DNA of 64,000 bases. It comes from Reticulascus tulasneorum. Its lineage: Eukaryota > Ascomycota > Sordariomycetes > Glomerellales > Reticulascaceae. Shown one piece after another: positions 31,085 through 43,863 of the stretch; position 1 is the stretch's first letter; every line of letters starts with the position of its first letter. The stretch lies in assembly GCA_001557505.1 (NCBI GenBank), contig LSAX01000003.1:930001-994000 (forward strand), given 5' to 3'. The notes under the pieces were generated by a model. It was given only the letters and a program-made list of their open reading frames with translations, ran no database searches and was not told the origin of the DNA. A program made the translations under genes and the position numbers.

Positions 31085-33209
31085 CACAGTGGAAGGCTAG
31101 CTGCAATGTGAATGCCCATACTGCAGGTGCAGGATCTGGATTCAACATGCTGCAGGTTCTCGCATCACGCTAGTAGGACTTCCAAGGTCTGGCGGCGTCT
31201 TTAAAGTGTTGAGGAAGAAAAACTGCCATGTTTTGGGAGCCACATTTGAACCTGGATTCTGCTTGTCGGGCGGCATGACGTCATGCGTCCATCATCAACC
31301 AAGCTGCCAGATTGAGCAAACTCCCTTGATCACGAATGGTTTGGACCGCAGGTAGAAACCTTGGTCTCTTGTCCATGGCCTTTTGAAGCCGTGCTTGCGC
31401 CTCTTTGGATGCATACTTACTCCGAGGGGTCCAACTTAGGATGCAGATCATGCCGCTTGCTCAGCTGGTCCAGGCTGCCGGTCCATGGTTTTGAAGCGAA
31501 GCCACGAAAATACCCCGCTATGTATGCAATTGCACATATTGGAATTACATGCCGCCATCCCCCCCACGTGGGTCGTAAATGATGGCCCTTCGGAATGCGG
31601 GTGCGAGTTGCACAAGAAGCAGATCCTACTACGCTAAGAGCCGCACGAGGTAAATATATTCACTTGAATATTCGTGTGAAACATAATGGACAATTCGGCC
31701 TCCACCTTGTACATCATGAATTGACCACGAATCCTGATAACGTTGGTGTCTCTGCCACTTGGTGTTGCATGACCCAGCCTTCAGCGTAGGAGGCTTGCTT
31801 CTCTATCAAAAAGAGGCCATAATCAACGGGCGGTAAACCAGACTCCATTGAAGTCGTACTGGTGTTGTCCTAGTCGTACGCAATCATTGATGGTGGCTCG
31901 GAGAAGCCTTGATGTATGGGTCTTGAGGGACGTGCCATACGCCAAAGTAGAAATATGAAGGAGAACTGGTCACATCCCAAACCCATGCAGACACTGGAGT
32001 GGGATAGGCCTCCTATTTATGCTTGCCAACACTCTCACATGGCAGGGTATGAGCCTGTGGCAAGCCGTGTAGGGTACGAGAGTCATCCAAGGGGTCGACG
32101 CGGGAAACAACCCACCACGGCCAAGGGGCATCCTCTAAACGGAGAATCGGGTCTCATCGTTTCCCGTCCGGTGATCAGCAGAGGCTCAACACGAAGTGCA
32201 TGAAACATACTAGCTGAGGTAAAAGAACTGTGCAAAACCTGAGAACCCTTCTCCCAAAGAAGCATCCCGAAAACTCAATGAGGCACTAGCCTAGCACGTA
32301 GTGGGCTAAATAGCTGCAGAACTTCATGCTCACCCTGCACTATTAGCTAGATCTCGAAGACAGGACGAGCACTCAGACCTCTTTTGCAGATCGCCATCTC
32401 ACGAAATCTTCATACCCGCCCTGGGCTTCTCAGCATCAAGGCAACTTCCGTGCCTCCACGCATTGTCTCACCTGCACATCACCCAGAACATGTCTTGCCA
32501 TACCAAACTGTCACCACCGCACGCCCCGCTAAGCCCAAGGGGTCTCAGCACCGATCGGGGCACGACCCGCCTGCCACCAATCAAGCGAGGCCGACTTCAT
32601 CTAAGGACATGACATCCCTCCCCAAGACATCTGTCTCGCCATCCCATCATTCGTGGCCGAAGGGATGACGTAGGTGTCCCGGCCCTGATGCCTCCCGGCT
32701 TGGGAGAATCATCGTGTCTGACTAGCTCCATGCCATGTCTTCGAAATCACAAGATGAGATACCGCACCACGCCGAAGTACGCCCACAGCATGGTCTCCAG
32801 GCCAGGAATACCCGACGGGAGGCGCGCCTCTGTCAAATTATGGCAAACCTCCAGCGTTGAATGAATCCCGTCGTCCGGGGCGGGCCCGTTTCAGGAGAAT
32901 TACCTGTATGCTGATTTCCGCGAATGGCAGCACGCCTCAGTGCCGGAAGTAGTGGGGATCGCTGGCTGGCGACCGGGATGGGGGATGCATTTACAAGCGG
33001 GCCTAACATACACGAAGAGCACGGCCAACCCGCATTCAGGTATAGAACCGGCAGTGTCTTGTTGGACCCCGCTTGACCTGCTGCGCAAAGGGTGCCTATC
33101 GTTGAGGGGCAAGATGGATCTGTCGGGGCTCGCATTCGCAAAGGGGCGAATTTTCTGGCAGAGAACAACTGCCCATTGGTGCGGAAATCTCATCTGAGGT
33201 GCCTCAACG

Positions 33210-33225
33210 GCGGAGATGAGCGGGG
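33210..33225 (+). promoter_or_regulatory. Paired CreA-like sites upstream of GH12 gene
   Basis: GCGGAG (33210) and GCGGGG (33220) both match the carbon-repressor consensus SYGGRG and sit about 160-175 nt before the endoglucanase start. Paired CreA/CRE1 sites are the usual arrangement in repressed cellulase promoters. Motif match only. Confidence 0.3.
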
Positions 33226-33385
33226 TGGATAACGAAGAGTACGGTGTCAAAAGGAACAGGAATCCGGATTGGAACCCGAGCAATCTATAGAAACCCTCTG
33301 TAGATTCTGTAAAAGTGTTTGTGTTCGCGACCGAAGCCAGAGTTCTATCAATCTACCAGTATCGTCCTCCTGACCAGCCATCACA

Positions 33386-34165
33386 ATGAAGTTCTCAGCA
33401 GTTGTAGCTCTGTTGCCCCTTGGTCTCGCATCACCGACGCCGACTATCGACAAGCGAGCCACGACGTACTGCGGCCAGTGGGACTCGGCCCAGACCGGCG
33501 GCTACACCATCTACAACAACCTCTGGGGAAGTGGCGCCGGCACCGGGAGCCAATGCACGACGCTCACTGGCATGTCCGGGACCAATCTCCAATGGTCAAC
33601 CACTTGGAGCTGGTCGGGCGGCCAGTACAACGTCAAGTCCTACGCGAATGCTGTGGTGGGAATCACGAAGAAGAGCCTGAGTTCTATCTCCAAGATGCCG
33701 ACGGTCTGGAACTGGAGGTGAGTTTGTGCCGGACAGTGTGGGAACTCACGTGCTGATCTGGATAGCTACTCGGGCACCGGTATGGTAGCTAATGTCGCAT
33801 ACGACCTCTTCACCTCCTCTTCGGCATCTGGCTCCCCGCAATACGAGATCATGATCTGGGTCGGGTCGTACGGCGGCGCAGGGCCCATCAGTGCAACAGG
33901 TAGCACGATTGCTACACCGACGGTCGGTGGATACAGCTGGAAGTTGTACAAGGGAGTGAATGGTCAGATGACTGTGTTCAGCTTCGTGGCGAACAGCAAC
34001 ATCCAGAATTTCAACAGCGACCTGAAGCAGTTTACTTCCTACCTGACCAATTCCCAGGGTCTTCCCTCCAGTCAGATTCTGCAGAGCGTTGGGGCTGGCA
34101 CTGAGCCATTCGTGGGCTCTAATGCGAAGTTCACCACTAGCGCGTATAGTTGCTCAGTCAGTTAG
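33386..34165 (+). CDS. Secreted endo-beta-1,4-glucanase, GH12
   Basis: A 243-aa protein from exons 33386-33717 and 33766-34165. The 48-nt intron (GTGAGT...GGATAG) falls inside the NWSYSGTG stretch. Residues 1-16 are a signal peptide, followed by a short propeptide ending in Lys-Arg (IDKR), a Kex2 site, so the mature enzyme starts [12 protein letters not shown]12 hallmarks: [21 protein letters not shown], the nucleophile Glu138 in QYEIMIWVG and the acid/base Glu224 in GAGTEPFVG. It cleaves beta-1,4-glucan or xyloglucan outside the cell. Length is normal and no cellulose-binding module is present. A carbon-repression site pair lies upstream. Confidence 0.95.
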
Positions 34166-34428
34166 ATTGGACCTCGATACGATGTAGTGCATTCAGGGCT
34201 GGATTGAGCCGAACGTTTACCATTCTTTGTATATATGAAATAGATCCGTACATACCTGCTATCAAGCATTAGTTACCATACTGCGCCATTTCCAATTCTA
34301 AGAAGAAGGATCACGGCATCTTTCATCGCAGCTGTGAAGTTGTGACATCCAGCATCGAACCACATAGCTCCGTCTATCGGAGCAAATTGTTCACACAAAA
34401 ATGCGAGTGGCCTTGAGAATCATGGGCA
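34166..34428. other. Convergent 3' flank
   Basis: Short gap between the 3' ends of the GH12 gene and the F-box/LRR-like gene; nothing else seen. Confidence 0.4.
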
Positions 34429-36900
34429 TCATCTCCAATAGTTGGCAGATCCGTGATAAACCGCTTTTGGCTGAGCCACGACCTCGAGCTTCCCAGTCCA
34501 GAAGAAATGTGGCTCACCAACATTCACATTGCCGTTGACTGCAGTTCGTTGAGCTCTGGTATATTTCATCCTCGTCTCAATGCGGAATTTCTTGAGCGAG
34601 TCAACAACATCGACCATTCCGTCTAAGTCTCTCTTCGTGGGATAGTTTAACGTGGCCGGCATTATAATAGCGTCCCACGCCGCCAAATATAACAGGACTC
34701 CCTCTGGAACGCCGGCTTTGACGTGGATAGGGCTGGCAGCGCCAACGTTCGACCGCAAAGTTGAATCGCGCAGCAGAATCATGTATTCGTTGACAGCAGG
34801 ATGCTGGCCGAGAATGCCAGGGCCGATCCATACCTGCGCGGTGAATGGCTTGCTGTCCCATTTCCCAGAGTATTCAAGGAACTCGGATGTGGCCTGCGAG
34901 TAAGGGAAATGCTTCAGTCGGCCCGACTCAGCCTCGCTGGCATTTGTTATGGCGAGGCTGCCAGCCCCCCTTTGGGACTTTGACTTTGTGGTGGGGGATT
35001 GCCGAAGAGTGGCCGATTCATCGCTGAAGAAGCTAAAACCTTCACCTTCCTTCATTGTTAGAAGACTTTCCGCGTCGAGGTCGTTGTCGCCTGGCAGGCC
35101 GGCGGTGTCGTTGGTGGGGTCAGCGTCGAGTTCCAGTCGAAGGTAGCGGAGACCGCGTAGCATTGCCGGGCTCCGTCGTGATGACGACATTGTGGTATCT
35201 TGGATTGCACGCTCTTGCGTTGCCGCAAGTTTGAGAAAATGGATCAGCTTCTTGATCAACGGCCCGACTGCTCGACGAGGAATTTTCGTCAAAGTCAACG
35301 AATTCAACCGGGGGTTCATGTCTGGGCCGAACGCCTGTGGGAAAGCCATCTCCGATCTTTCCCGAATCAAAGTCTCTGCCAACCATAGCCTGGTCATGGA
35401 CGAGAGTCCATTTGCCTCCATTGTTGGAATCTGGGTAATGAATGAATGATGTATCCGTAGGGCACGGATGTTGGAAGAATATACGGGCCGGAATGCGTAC
35501 GCAGATCCCAAGACGCCGTACACCCTCGTGCCTTTTGGCCAACAAGGCGGCCACAAAGTGCCTAGCGGCTGGAAGGGCGGAGAGCCGCAGTCAAGATACT
35601 CTAGCTGTCCGGGTGAGATCCGCACAAGCTTCTCGATTCCAGGAGCGGTGATTTTATTGTCCGCCAAGTGAAGATGGGTGACGCCAGCTGGAGCTGAACA
35701 TATGTCCAAATGTGCGAGTTCCGCACCATCAGGGATCACGTAGTCCAAACCCCCTGCAATGATTCTATTCACATAGTCGACGGTATCTTGCCTCATTGGC
35801 GAGCGGCCATCCGAACGAATGGTCTCGTGCTCTTGCCTGCTCGCACCATCGGTTGAGTAGACCGGCGTGTCAACAAAGTACCGCTCCGGGTGGTTGAATG
35901 ACCCGCTCCAGTCTGATTCCTTGATGAACTTGAAGGGTCCATATGTTTCGTTGCCAAGCCCGTTAAGGGAGATCAGCGCCCCCTCTGTCCTAGCCCTGGA
36001 CTCCGATCGCAACGAAAACGACCCGAGGCAGTAGTTCCGCAAATGATCAACAATCGAATCCGTCAGATTGTTCTCCCTCAGATCCAAGCTCCAAAGCCTA
36101 TCTTTGAATGCCTTGAAGAGAATAGCCGCAAAGGCATCCCCCATTTCTCGCTTTCTTACCTTCAGGATCCTCAAATTAGGAAGGTTTTGAGGAATGGAGG
36201 CGGCCGCAATGAGCGGTTGCAGAGACCCCGGCAGTCCCGAGACGTCGAGATATACCAAACGCTTGACGTAATCGGACGAGAAGAATCTTGTTGGTAGCTG
36301 GGACTGGCAGTGCGAAATGCTTAGCAACAACGGTCGTCGGTGAGGGGTCGTTATGCCCAGGGTCAACGCCTCTGGTGGCGGCGTGGCGCCTAGGAAGGAT
36401 GGATGGATTTCGGCATGGCCGTCCAGAAGGATGGATCTAAGCCCCGGAAATAAGTTTGGGATACGTCTGAAGCTTTCTGGAATAGTTCTAGGGTCGTTGT
36501 CAGATGGAAAGTATGTGGTATTTTTGGCGAAGTCCCGAAAGTCTAACGTGACAACTAATGCAAGCGTTGACGCCCTAACTCTTTCCACGTGGACGAAGAT
36601 GAAATAGAGAAACCACCTCAAGTCTGTGTAGACGCAGCGCACAGTATCAGCTATCGTTGCTTTTGGCCATGCCCTCTACAGGCTAAGCCAGAATGATAAC
36701 AACTTACCGTCGCTCGGATCAAGACCCAGCCGTCGTACTGCTCGCAACGGATCGCTCCATAGTCGTTGTGCAAACACACCGTTGAAGCGCCCGTTGACAG
36801 CGCACAAGTTGCCAAAGTCCTTGGTGTGAATGTACGGTGCGGCCAGCTCCAGCCAGTCAGGACGGCTGATGGCATCTTGGTAGGATGGCAGCAATGCCAT
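34429..36900 (-). CDS. F-box/LRR-like hypothetical protein
   Basis: An 804-aa protein from exons 36708-36900 and 34429-36650, joined in phase across a 57-nt intron (GTAAGT...GATAG). Exon 1 (MALLPSYQDAISRPDWLELA, then CAVNGRFNGVFAQRLWSDP) resembles a degenerate F-box: Leu-Pro start, a helix of about 40 residues and RLW. The body has irregular leucine-rich units, for example LPNLRILKVRKREMGDAF, LWSLDLRENNLTDSIVDHL, VTHLHLADNKITAPGIEKL and LEYLDCGSPP. Such proteins often pick substrates for SCF ubiquitin ligases, but no SCF context is visible here. The C-terminal 200 residues, including a YLAAWDAIIMPATLNYP segment, are not recognised. The real start could be the 36900 ATG; no better one is near. 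Family function inferred only. Confidence 0.75.
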
Positions 36901-39192
36901 GCTTGATCAGCGAAGCAAACGTGTTGGTGACTTGGCGTATCCTTGGACAACTTCTAATCGAGGGAACGCCGGATGTAGCCGCCAAGCAACTGGTTGCAGC
37001 GTATTTTCTTCAAACTAACGAGATTGCTATCGGCAGGACAAATGTCAGATTACCGGAACAATAACTATCTTGATATCCCATCCTGGTCTTGTACTCGTAC
37101 AGTGCGATGCATTGGATGCGCCACACTCGAGGCCACCGCCGGCTGTTCGAAGCTATCGTAGCCTTACCACTGGCCAAGTTGATGTACCTGCCGAATGTGG
37201 GTTAATGAGCATGACGCACTGCCGGGTGTATGAATGCAGCCGAGGAAGAGAAATTCTCCTAGGGCGACGTGCAGGACAATAGCAGATCACAGACTCGCCC
37301 AGGGAAGAACCTGGGATGATGGTGCCAGCGAGTCTCTTGCTTGGAGATGAAGAAAATGGGGGCGTGTGAGGACGTTGAGCGGCGGGCGGATCAGGCTTCC
37401 GATGCAATAGTCACTTGACAACAGCCGTTTTCTCTCAGATCCAAGTCGTATGATTGCCCCAAATATGGCAGCGGATGGGGGAGAAAAGATGGTGTGTGGC
37501 CAGTGAGGTGAGGCACAGGAGAAGTCGGAGGGTAAATATCCTGGTTAGGTAATTAGTAGTGAGACGCAAGGACAATAAAGACCGCACAGGCGAAGAGCCC
37601 CCCGAAGTTGGTCCCTGCAAGCTCCCTAATTAGACGATCAGCCTGGCCTAACATATGCCGTTTTTAGGTGGCTCAAAGGCGCCCAATAACAGCCGCGAAC
37701 CCCGCCGAGGCGCTGGAGCCTTTCAGCGCACTGCTCACATAGAAACCCCAGTGTTGATCACATCGCAGCGGCGATGCCCGAATCACGACTACATCCCATT
37801 CACAATCCCAGCTGGACGGAAGTTGTGGCTGCGTTGTTCCTCGCCCGCGCGCTCCTTGCATCTTCCCTTCTAGAAGTTGGCCCTACCCACGCACCTGCAA
37901 CCCCCCGGGCCCAGCCAGCTTTCAGGACGGCCGCAGTTCCAACTCAACCTGGTTCCCGGATGGCCGCATCCAGTGGGTGCTGCATCTCTCAATAGCAGGA
38001 AACAACGCTAACAATCACACCGGGGCCTTTGGGGGCCGCGTCTCCACCATCGGCTGTGCTTGTGAGTGGGCGAGCGCTTTCCAACGGTCCCGAAGGCACG
38101 GAACGAGATCGACGTACGAGGCGTCCTGCAGTTCAGCTCGGCTTCCTGGCGGAAAATGGCGGGTTGTCTGCTTCCCGCCAGCTCTCCACAACCAGCGCGG
38201 TCCGGTGACAGAGAGCCAGTGTCATAGTTACATCATCCGAGCGTGTGAATGTTTCCCAAAGCTAAACGGCTGTCACTGCCCTTCGACTATTCACGAGTCC
38301 TGTCTCTGGCCTAATGCAGGTACTACGGGACCCCAGCCCACTGCCTATTCGGTCTTTTGCTGGCGGGGGCAGTTGACTGCCGTGTAACCTGCGCCATCAG
38401 AGACAAGCCTATCAGCTAGCCTATCTTGGCAGGATGACTGTCACTTGCAAACCGAGCTACCACAACCCCCCCTGTCCGCTGCACCTGAGACCTGGCCGTA
38501 GAAGAAATATGCCCAGGGATGCTTTACGGACAGTGGTCGGATATGAGACAGACTTGCATGACCTTGCGTGAAATGCGTACCTTTGGTGGCCATCTTGCCA
38601 ATCAGAAAAGCATATGCCGAATTCTGGGGTGAGGTTCTGTATCTTCAGAGGACGACAGTCGGACGGGGGACACTGCAACGGGTTGGCTGTTCCCTCGAGA
38701 ATGGTTGTGTTGGTACTCGATGTATTCATTTGCAGACATTTATTGCCTGTCTTGCCATCTATCTAAAGATACAGTATAAACTTGCATCGCAAACTGGTTG
38801 ATCATCCCATCCTTAGTCCCAATGCGTAACCAACAGCTATGATATGTGCTTCCACCCATGCCATCTAATGTGCCTGGTATTTCCACCTTTTGGTCTGTTT
38901 TCCAGTGGCCCCCCTCCTTTCAAGGGACCCGTATGTCCTGTAGAGGATTTCAACTGTCTCCCAGATATGCACCGGCCTAGTAGCCCCAGTGAAGATCCCC
39001 CGAAATCCGATATTCCCATGTACGCCAGTCGTGCAGAGATTAGTACATGATAAAAAGTAATAAAATAAAGCCCGGATTGGCTTTGGTGAAAGAATAGGCA
39101 TGTAAAAAAGGCAGAAACTTTTGCTCCAGATCGTGTAAACTAGCGAGGTAATGCGAGTCGTGTTCGTTGTAAATTTCGTGGCGTCGTTCTCC
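36901..39192. other. Intergenic, no gene supported
   Basis: 2.3 kb between the F-box/LRR-like gene (5' side) and the C2H2 factor (3' side). Short open frames only, without protein character. Confidence 0.45.
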
Positions 39193-40384
39193 TCAAGCCT
39201 TCTTCGGCTTGGTCCGTTTGCACCGTCTGCTTTTTTCCTCCAATTTCTCCAGCTCCTCCACAGCCTCCGGGAAATAGCTGCTGCGTCTGTTCCCTGGTAT
39301 CGTGTGCAGCGTAACGTGCGTCTTAAAATTGTCCAGACGGCCCCTGAAAACGTGCCCGCAAAATCTGCAGTAGAACTTGGGCACATTTGGATCATGGGCA
39401 CTATGATACTTGTTAGCTTTGCCAAAAAATGAATAACGTTGGTGGGCTGGCTTACCAGTCAGTGTGTCTCTTGAGATGCTCCTTTCTCTTGAATGCCCTC
39501 GTGCAGTTAGGCGCGTTGCACCTGTACTTCCACTTAGGTACCCTGGGGATCTGATCCGTTTCTTCATCCCCAGTGGCATAGGGTGAGTCTTGAGTGTCGA
39601 TCTGCATTGACCGGACCTGTTCGCAAGCCTCGGCCTGGATCCTGTGGAGAGCGGATGTCTTCTCCTGAGCGGTGCTGAGAAAGAGCTGTCGTCGGGCAGA
39701 AGCGGATAGAGACATCGGATTGAGCGAAGGTCTTAGTGGTGAAGGAGACAACGCCTCGCGCTTGACCTCAACCTTCACGGGCGAGGTCATGGGAGATGAC
39801 TGGGTTCCAAACATGGATAGAGGGCTGTCCATGTTGCACGACCATATTGAGGACATGTCTGCCGGGGTCGAACTGGGAAGTGTGCGGCTCGGCGTAGGCA
39901 TCACGTACGGTGATGAGTGAAGATCGAGGAAGGTGTACTGGTCAGCAGTGACTGTTGGCGGCGGCGTTGCGTTCGACATGCACTGGAAGTCAAGCGTGGC
40001 TTGCATCATTGTGTGGTGATCGAGCTCCATGCCGCTCATGTTTGACAAGGACTTTCGGGATGGCGTAACAGGCAGCTCTGCTGGGTAGTACATGGGCATG
40101 GGCATCTGGATCTTCCCGTTTGAGGAGAAGAAGTTGTGAGACGTCGGTGTTGGAGGAGTAGGATCGTAGGAGAAGGAGGAATCGTGAGAGGAGAATGAAG
40201 CATTGAAGTCCAGCGGCGGCGGCCGGCAGTACGGCGTAGAGCAACCCGACTTTGGCGTATATGGGCCGCAAGGATCGTACACCGATGATGCAGTAGAGAA
40301 GCTGAAGCCATCTTCAGAGGTGAAGGGCCCGTCAGTGATACCGTCCATCCCTCGCTGATGCTCTGGAGTCCAGTTGGTGGACAT
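39193..40384 (-). CDS. C2H2 zinc-finger transcription factor
   Basis: A 378-aa protein from exons 39456-40384 and 39193-39400. The 55-nt intron has donor GTAAGC, a CTAAC branch point about 10 nt before the end and acceptor ATCATAG; the nearer AG (GGCAAAG) lies before the branch point and would break the frame. The N-terminal 270 residues are Ser/Pro/Thr/Met-rich, an activation-type region. Two Cys2His2 fingers follow: YRCNAPNCTRAFKRKEHLKR (then HTD) just before the intron, and FYCRFCGHVFRGRLDNFKTH just after it. The C-terminus is basic (KSRRCKRTKPKKA). It is probably nuclear and DNA-binding. The fingers resemble fungal developmental C2H2 regulators, but no specific orthologue is claimed. It has a long upstream region of more than 3 kb. 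Confidence 0.88.
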
Positions 40385-43300
40385 GGTTGTTTTGGTATGT
40401 GTTGCGAAAGCGCGACGGCGATGAAGTGTCGAGGGCGATGATTATATGAAGAATGATGGGGTATTGGAAACGTTCCAAGCACGAAGGAGGTCTCTGAAGA
40501 TATATGAAGGGCCGGCGAATAGCGGAGATGATGATGACGCCCTTCGACAATGATGTGCAAGACTATCTTCACAGAATGGGGAAATAGCTCGATCAATACT
40601 GCCGAGCGAGAGACAGGAGAGCCCACGCGTGGAATGCAGAGACGTAGCGCCGTTGAAGATGAGGTCGCCACAAATTACTAAACACCTGATATGAAAGGAT
40701 CTCGGTCAAACAGGCAGGGGGGAAGGGGGCATGGAACGAGGAGAAGGGCAAGAGGCTCTAATCAAATATGACCCCACTTGACTATTGCTTGCACAGGTAG
40801 AGTGTTTTGGATAAGATGGGTGGGATGGTTTGTTTCGAGGTCCCTCAGGAGAACGGCATGATGATCACGACCACGCCAGTAGATATATGTGTCACATCAG
40901 GCTAGTCGAGGACAAACAAAGTGAGCGGGGTTGGTTGCTTGATCGAGAGCTCGTACCAAGTGCCCCCCCCAGACAAGAAAGGGCTATGTGATTTTGAGGG
41001 TATCTAGATATGGAACCACAGCTAGGTTCGCGTAAAGGATGGTGGTCCGTCCTGATCTGCACCCCCCTTCCAGCATATGGGGGGCTAACAGCGGCAACCG
41101 AAGCAGTGTGGGTGACTGACTGGGTGGGTAGACGACGAAAAGAAGCAAAGTACCTGCATGAACCTCTTGACTCGGGTCGAGATGCTGAGGTTTACTGCGA
41201 GCTCTTCGGCTGCCATCTTGACTGGCCAGAGGAAGGGCAAGGTACTGAGTGTGAATCATATGGGGTAAGCCGTGAAAATGCAGTGGTAGCGCGTTTGGTG
41301 TGGAATGGCGTCTTGCTACCAACCCCAATGGCCGAGAATCTCGCCATGTTTCAGACAACCAAAAGGCCGAGATGCCTGATCAATTTCCCATCTGTCAAGA
41401 TCCAAGACACTCACGAAATAGGCCGATGTCAGGTTAGCAGGGGGGAGGGGGCAGAGGAGAGAGGTCCACTACAGTGGGCGAGAGTTGCAAGCCTTTCCAT
41501 CATAGGATTGCCAGATGCAGTTAAGGCTAGGTCCAAGAGCAGCAGAAAGGAGCTTGCCCAGTCTCATTGGCAAAAGGAAGGAGAATATGGCCCCCCCTCC
41601 CAGTGGCCCTCAGGAGATTCTTGCACCGTGGATGTACGACCTTAGTCGAGGAGCGTCAAGAGAGGTGAGAGACGACGTGAAGCAGCCGGGTGTGAGGCAG
41701 GAAAAGGAAGGTGGACGACGGTGGCCTGGCTGGGGCTGGGGTTGGTGGTGGTGGTGGTCTCCTTGCCCATCCCGCAACTACATAACAATATCCATGATAT
41801 CTCTGCCTAGTCAGCGTTCAGCCCATTGAGCACAATAGCAAGCCATTGGGGAAAGTGGCGCTATTGAGAAGCAGACCTTGCAGCGCCTCAAACAACACCC
41901 ATCATCGACCCTTTTTGGGATGTTGGTGGCTGGCCCACGCTCCAGCGCCTGCCGCGCTAGACTTAGGTAGGTTTACTGGACGCCCGCACCACACTGCGGC
42001 ACTCGGATTTGCTGTTGGCCGCCCAGGCGAGGCCGTTAAGTCGCTACCCCATCGCCCCATACATAAACAACCAGACCCCATCCTTCGCCCTGGGTAATAG
42101 ACTAACTACCTTACCTAGGGTTCTACCGTATGTATCTGCTTACACCAGCTGCAAGTTCTCTTGCTTGTAATGCCGGGCCAGCTGCTGGCTTGAGCTTTTC
42201 ACACTGAGCTGTCCAGTTAAGCTTAATTGATCCCTTAGTTACACTGTGGGTGTTTGGTCTGTGCAGACCGTAACACCTCGCCTGCTATTCTGCGGAATGG
42301 CCGTCCCTGTCGTGATCTGAGCCTTGCAGCCTGCGCCGAGTCATCATCGCCTTCTCAAAGATGTTGGCAAAAAATTCTTGCAAGAGATTACAGCCTGTCG
42401 AGTCAAGTCTTCGCGCTAGCAAGCGAACGAGAATCTCGTCTGCAGCACTTCCGCGCTCGAGAATCCACGTTGCACAAGACAGCATCGCTACCCGGGCTGC
42501 TGGGGCTGTGAGGAATGCGGCTGTCAGCCTCTGGTGCATTGTTAGCTGCGATCATTGGAATGGAAGCTATTTCTATCCGCTTTGCCACGAGAAAAGGTAC
42601 GACCAAGAGAGAAGAATCATGGTGCCATTTCCAAATATGCAAACATCCCTCAGCCATTGTGTATCGGTGTGAATTGTTCTTAGCCTCGATCCCCGAACTT
42701 GAATTGCAGCTGTCAGACAAAGACAAGACAAGGCCATTATAGCCAAGTTTCTAACTCTAGTTCGGGGTTGTTGTTGTTGCAACATACCCCTTTGCAGATA
42801 CATATGTCCCGTTCCTCGGACAGCTCCTGTCATGACAAACGCCCACCCGGAGCATCGCAGCCAAGGTCCGGCCTGTGAATGCGCTCTGACAGAAGATGGC
42901 TCCATCGTGTCCCGCTATCTTGGGGATTGGAGAAACCATTCAAAATGTGAAATCTCACTTCTCTTCAAGTCCTCCCCTCCCCCTGCAGGTGATCAGCGGT
43001 ACCATGCGTAAGTAGCGTCATATGAGATGTCTCCCTTTGCTTTTGTGATTGGACCTCCCATCCTTGCAACTCCGGAGGTATCTGCGGTCTTTGCCCTTCT
43101 CCGCTTGTCCGTGTGCGTGCTCCTGTGTATCCGTGAATTCATAGTATGGGGTAATTCGAGGGACAGCAATATCGAGTTCCATTCTTTATTGGTCTTAGGG
43201 GTCCGGCGCTGCAGATACAAGGTCGAGCATCGACTGAATCCGGAGTTTTGAGGTTGATGGAGATGAAGCCCTACCATCGAACTGCTTGCGAGCAGGAAGC

Positions 43301-43863
43301 TATCCGCCCTGCCCTCCTCCGCATTGTTTTAGAGTGCCAAACGCTATCGCAGGCTAACATGGACGAATTACCTACTCTGGGAGGAGAGTCTCAATCATGG
43401 TCATTAGCACTGGTTTCTTGTCGTCGCAGAGAAACATTGGACCGGGATACTGCTATGGGGCAACGCCGTTGCTAAGCATGGTGGCTCAAGAAGAAAAAGG
43501 AAGAAAAGAAAGACATCTATCTGCTTGATCGTGGCTACCATCTCGTACAACGTCGGACGGCCTTCCTATACGCCCATCCATCTCGGAGGCCGTCCGCTTG
43601 ATACGCCATTGTAATTCTCATTCCAGCTCCCGTCTGGTATGGTATGTCACGCAGACACATTCCCGAAAATGATGCTCTGGCGAAATAATGCGTCACTTGG
43701 TTGAAGTCGGGCTATCAGAGGACCTGGGAGCATTTCACATTCGGGGCCACTGCCACTAGCTTGTGGTTATCGGATCACTGGGGAGAATAGGCGCCTAGTC
43801 GCAATGCAACTTGTGCTCAATCACGAGCAAGTCAATCGTCATGACTTCTGGATTTGACTGTTT
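40385..43863. other. Long promoter/intergenic region, no gene supported
   Basis: About 3.5 kb between the C2H2 factor (reading left) and the 3' end of eIF2B-gamma. The plus frame 41010-41645 (211 codons, ATG) is the longest but has no motif and contains simple-sequence DNA (GGGGCTGGGGTTGGTGGTGG near 41735). Long upstream regions are common for fungal transcription-factor genes. Confidence 0.45.

Larger units (their letters stand above)
30811..33385. other. Divergent intergenic region between amylase and GH12 genes
   Basis: About 2.6 kb holding the promoters of the amylase (minus) and endoglucanase (plus) genes. No gene is supported; frames such as 32900-33283 minus are without protein character. 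Notable sites are the AGCCAGCT triplet (31061-31084) and two CreA-like sites near 33210-33225. Confidence 0.45.

Noticed and set aside
40036..40671. 211-codon minus frame
   Set aside because: Shadow of the C2H2 factor coding exon and its leader in another frame.
41010..41645. 211-codon plus-strand frame in the C2H2 promoter
   Set aside because: Has an ATG but no signal peptide, domain or repeat, and lies in a long promoter region with simple-sequence DNA.
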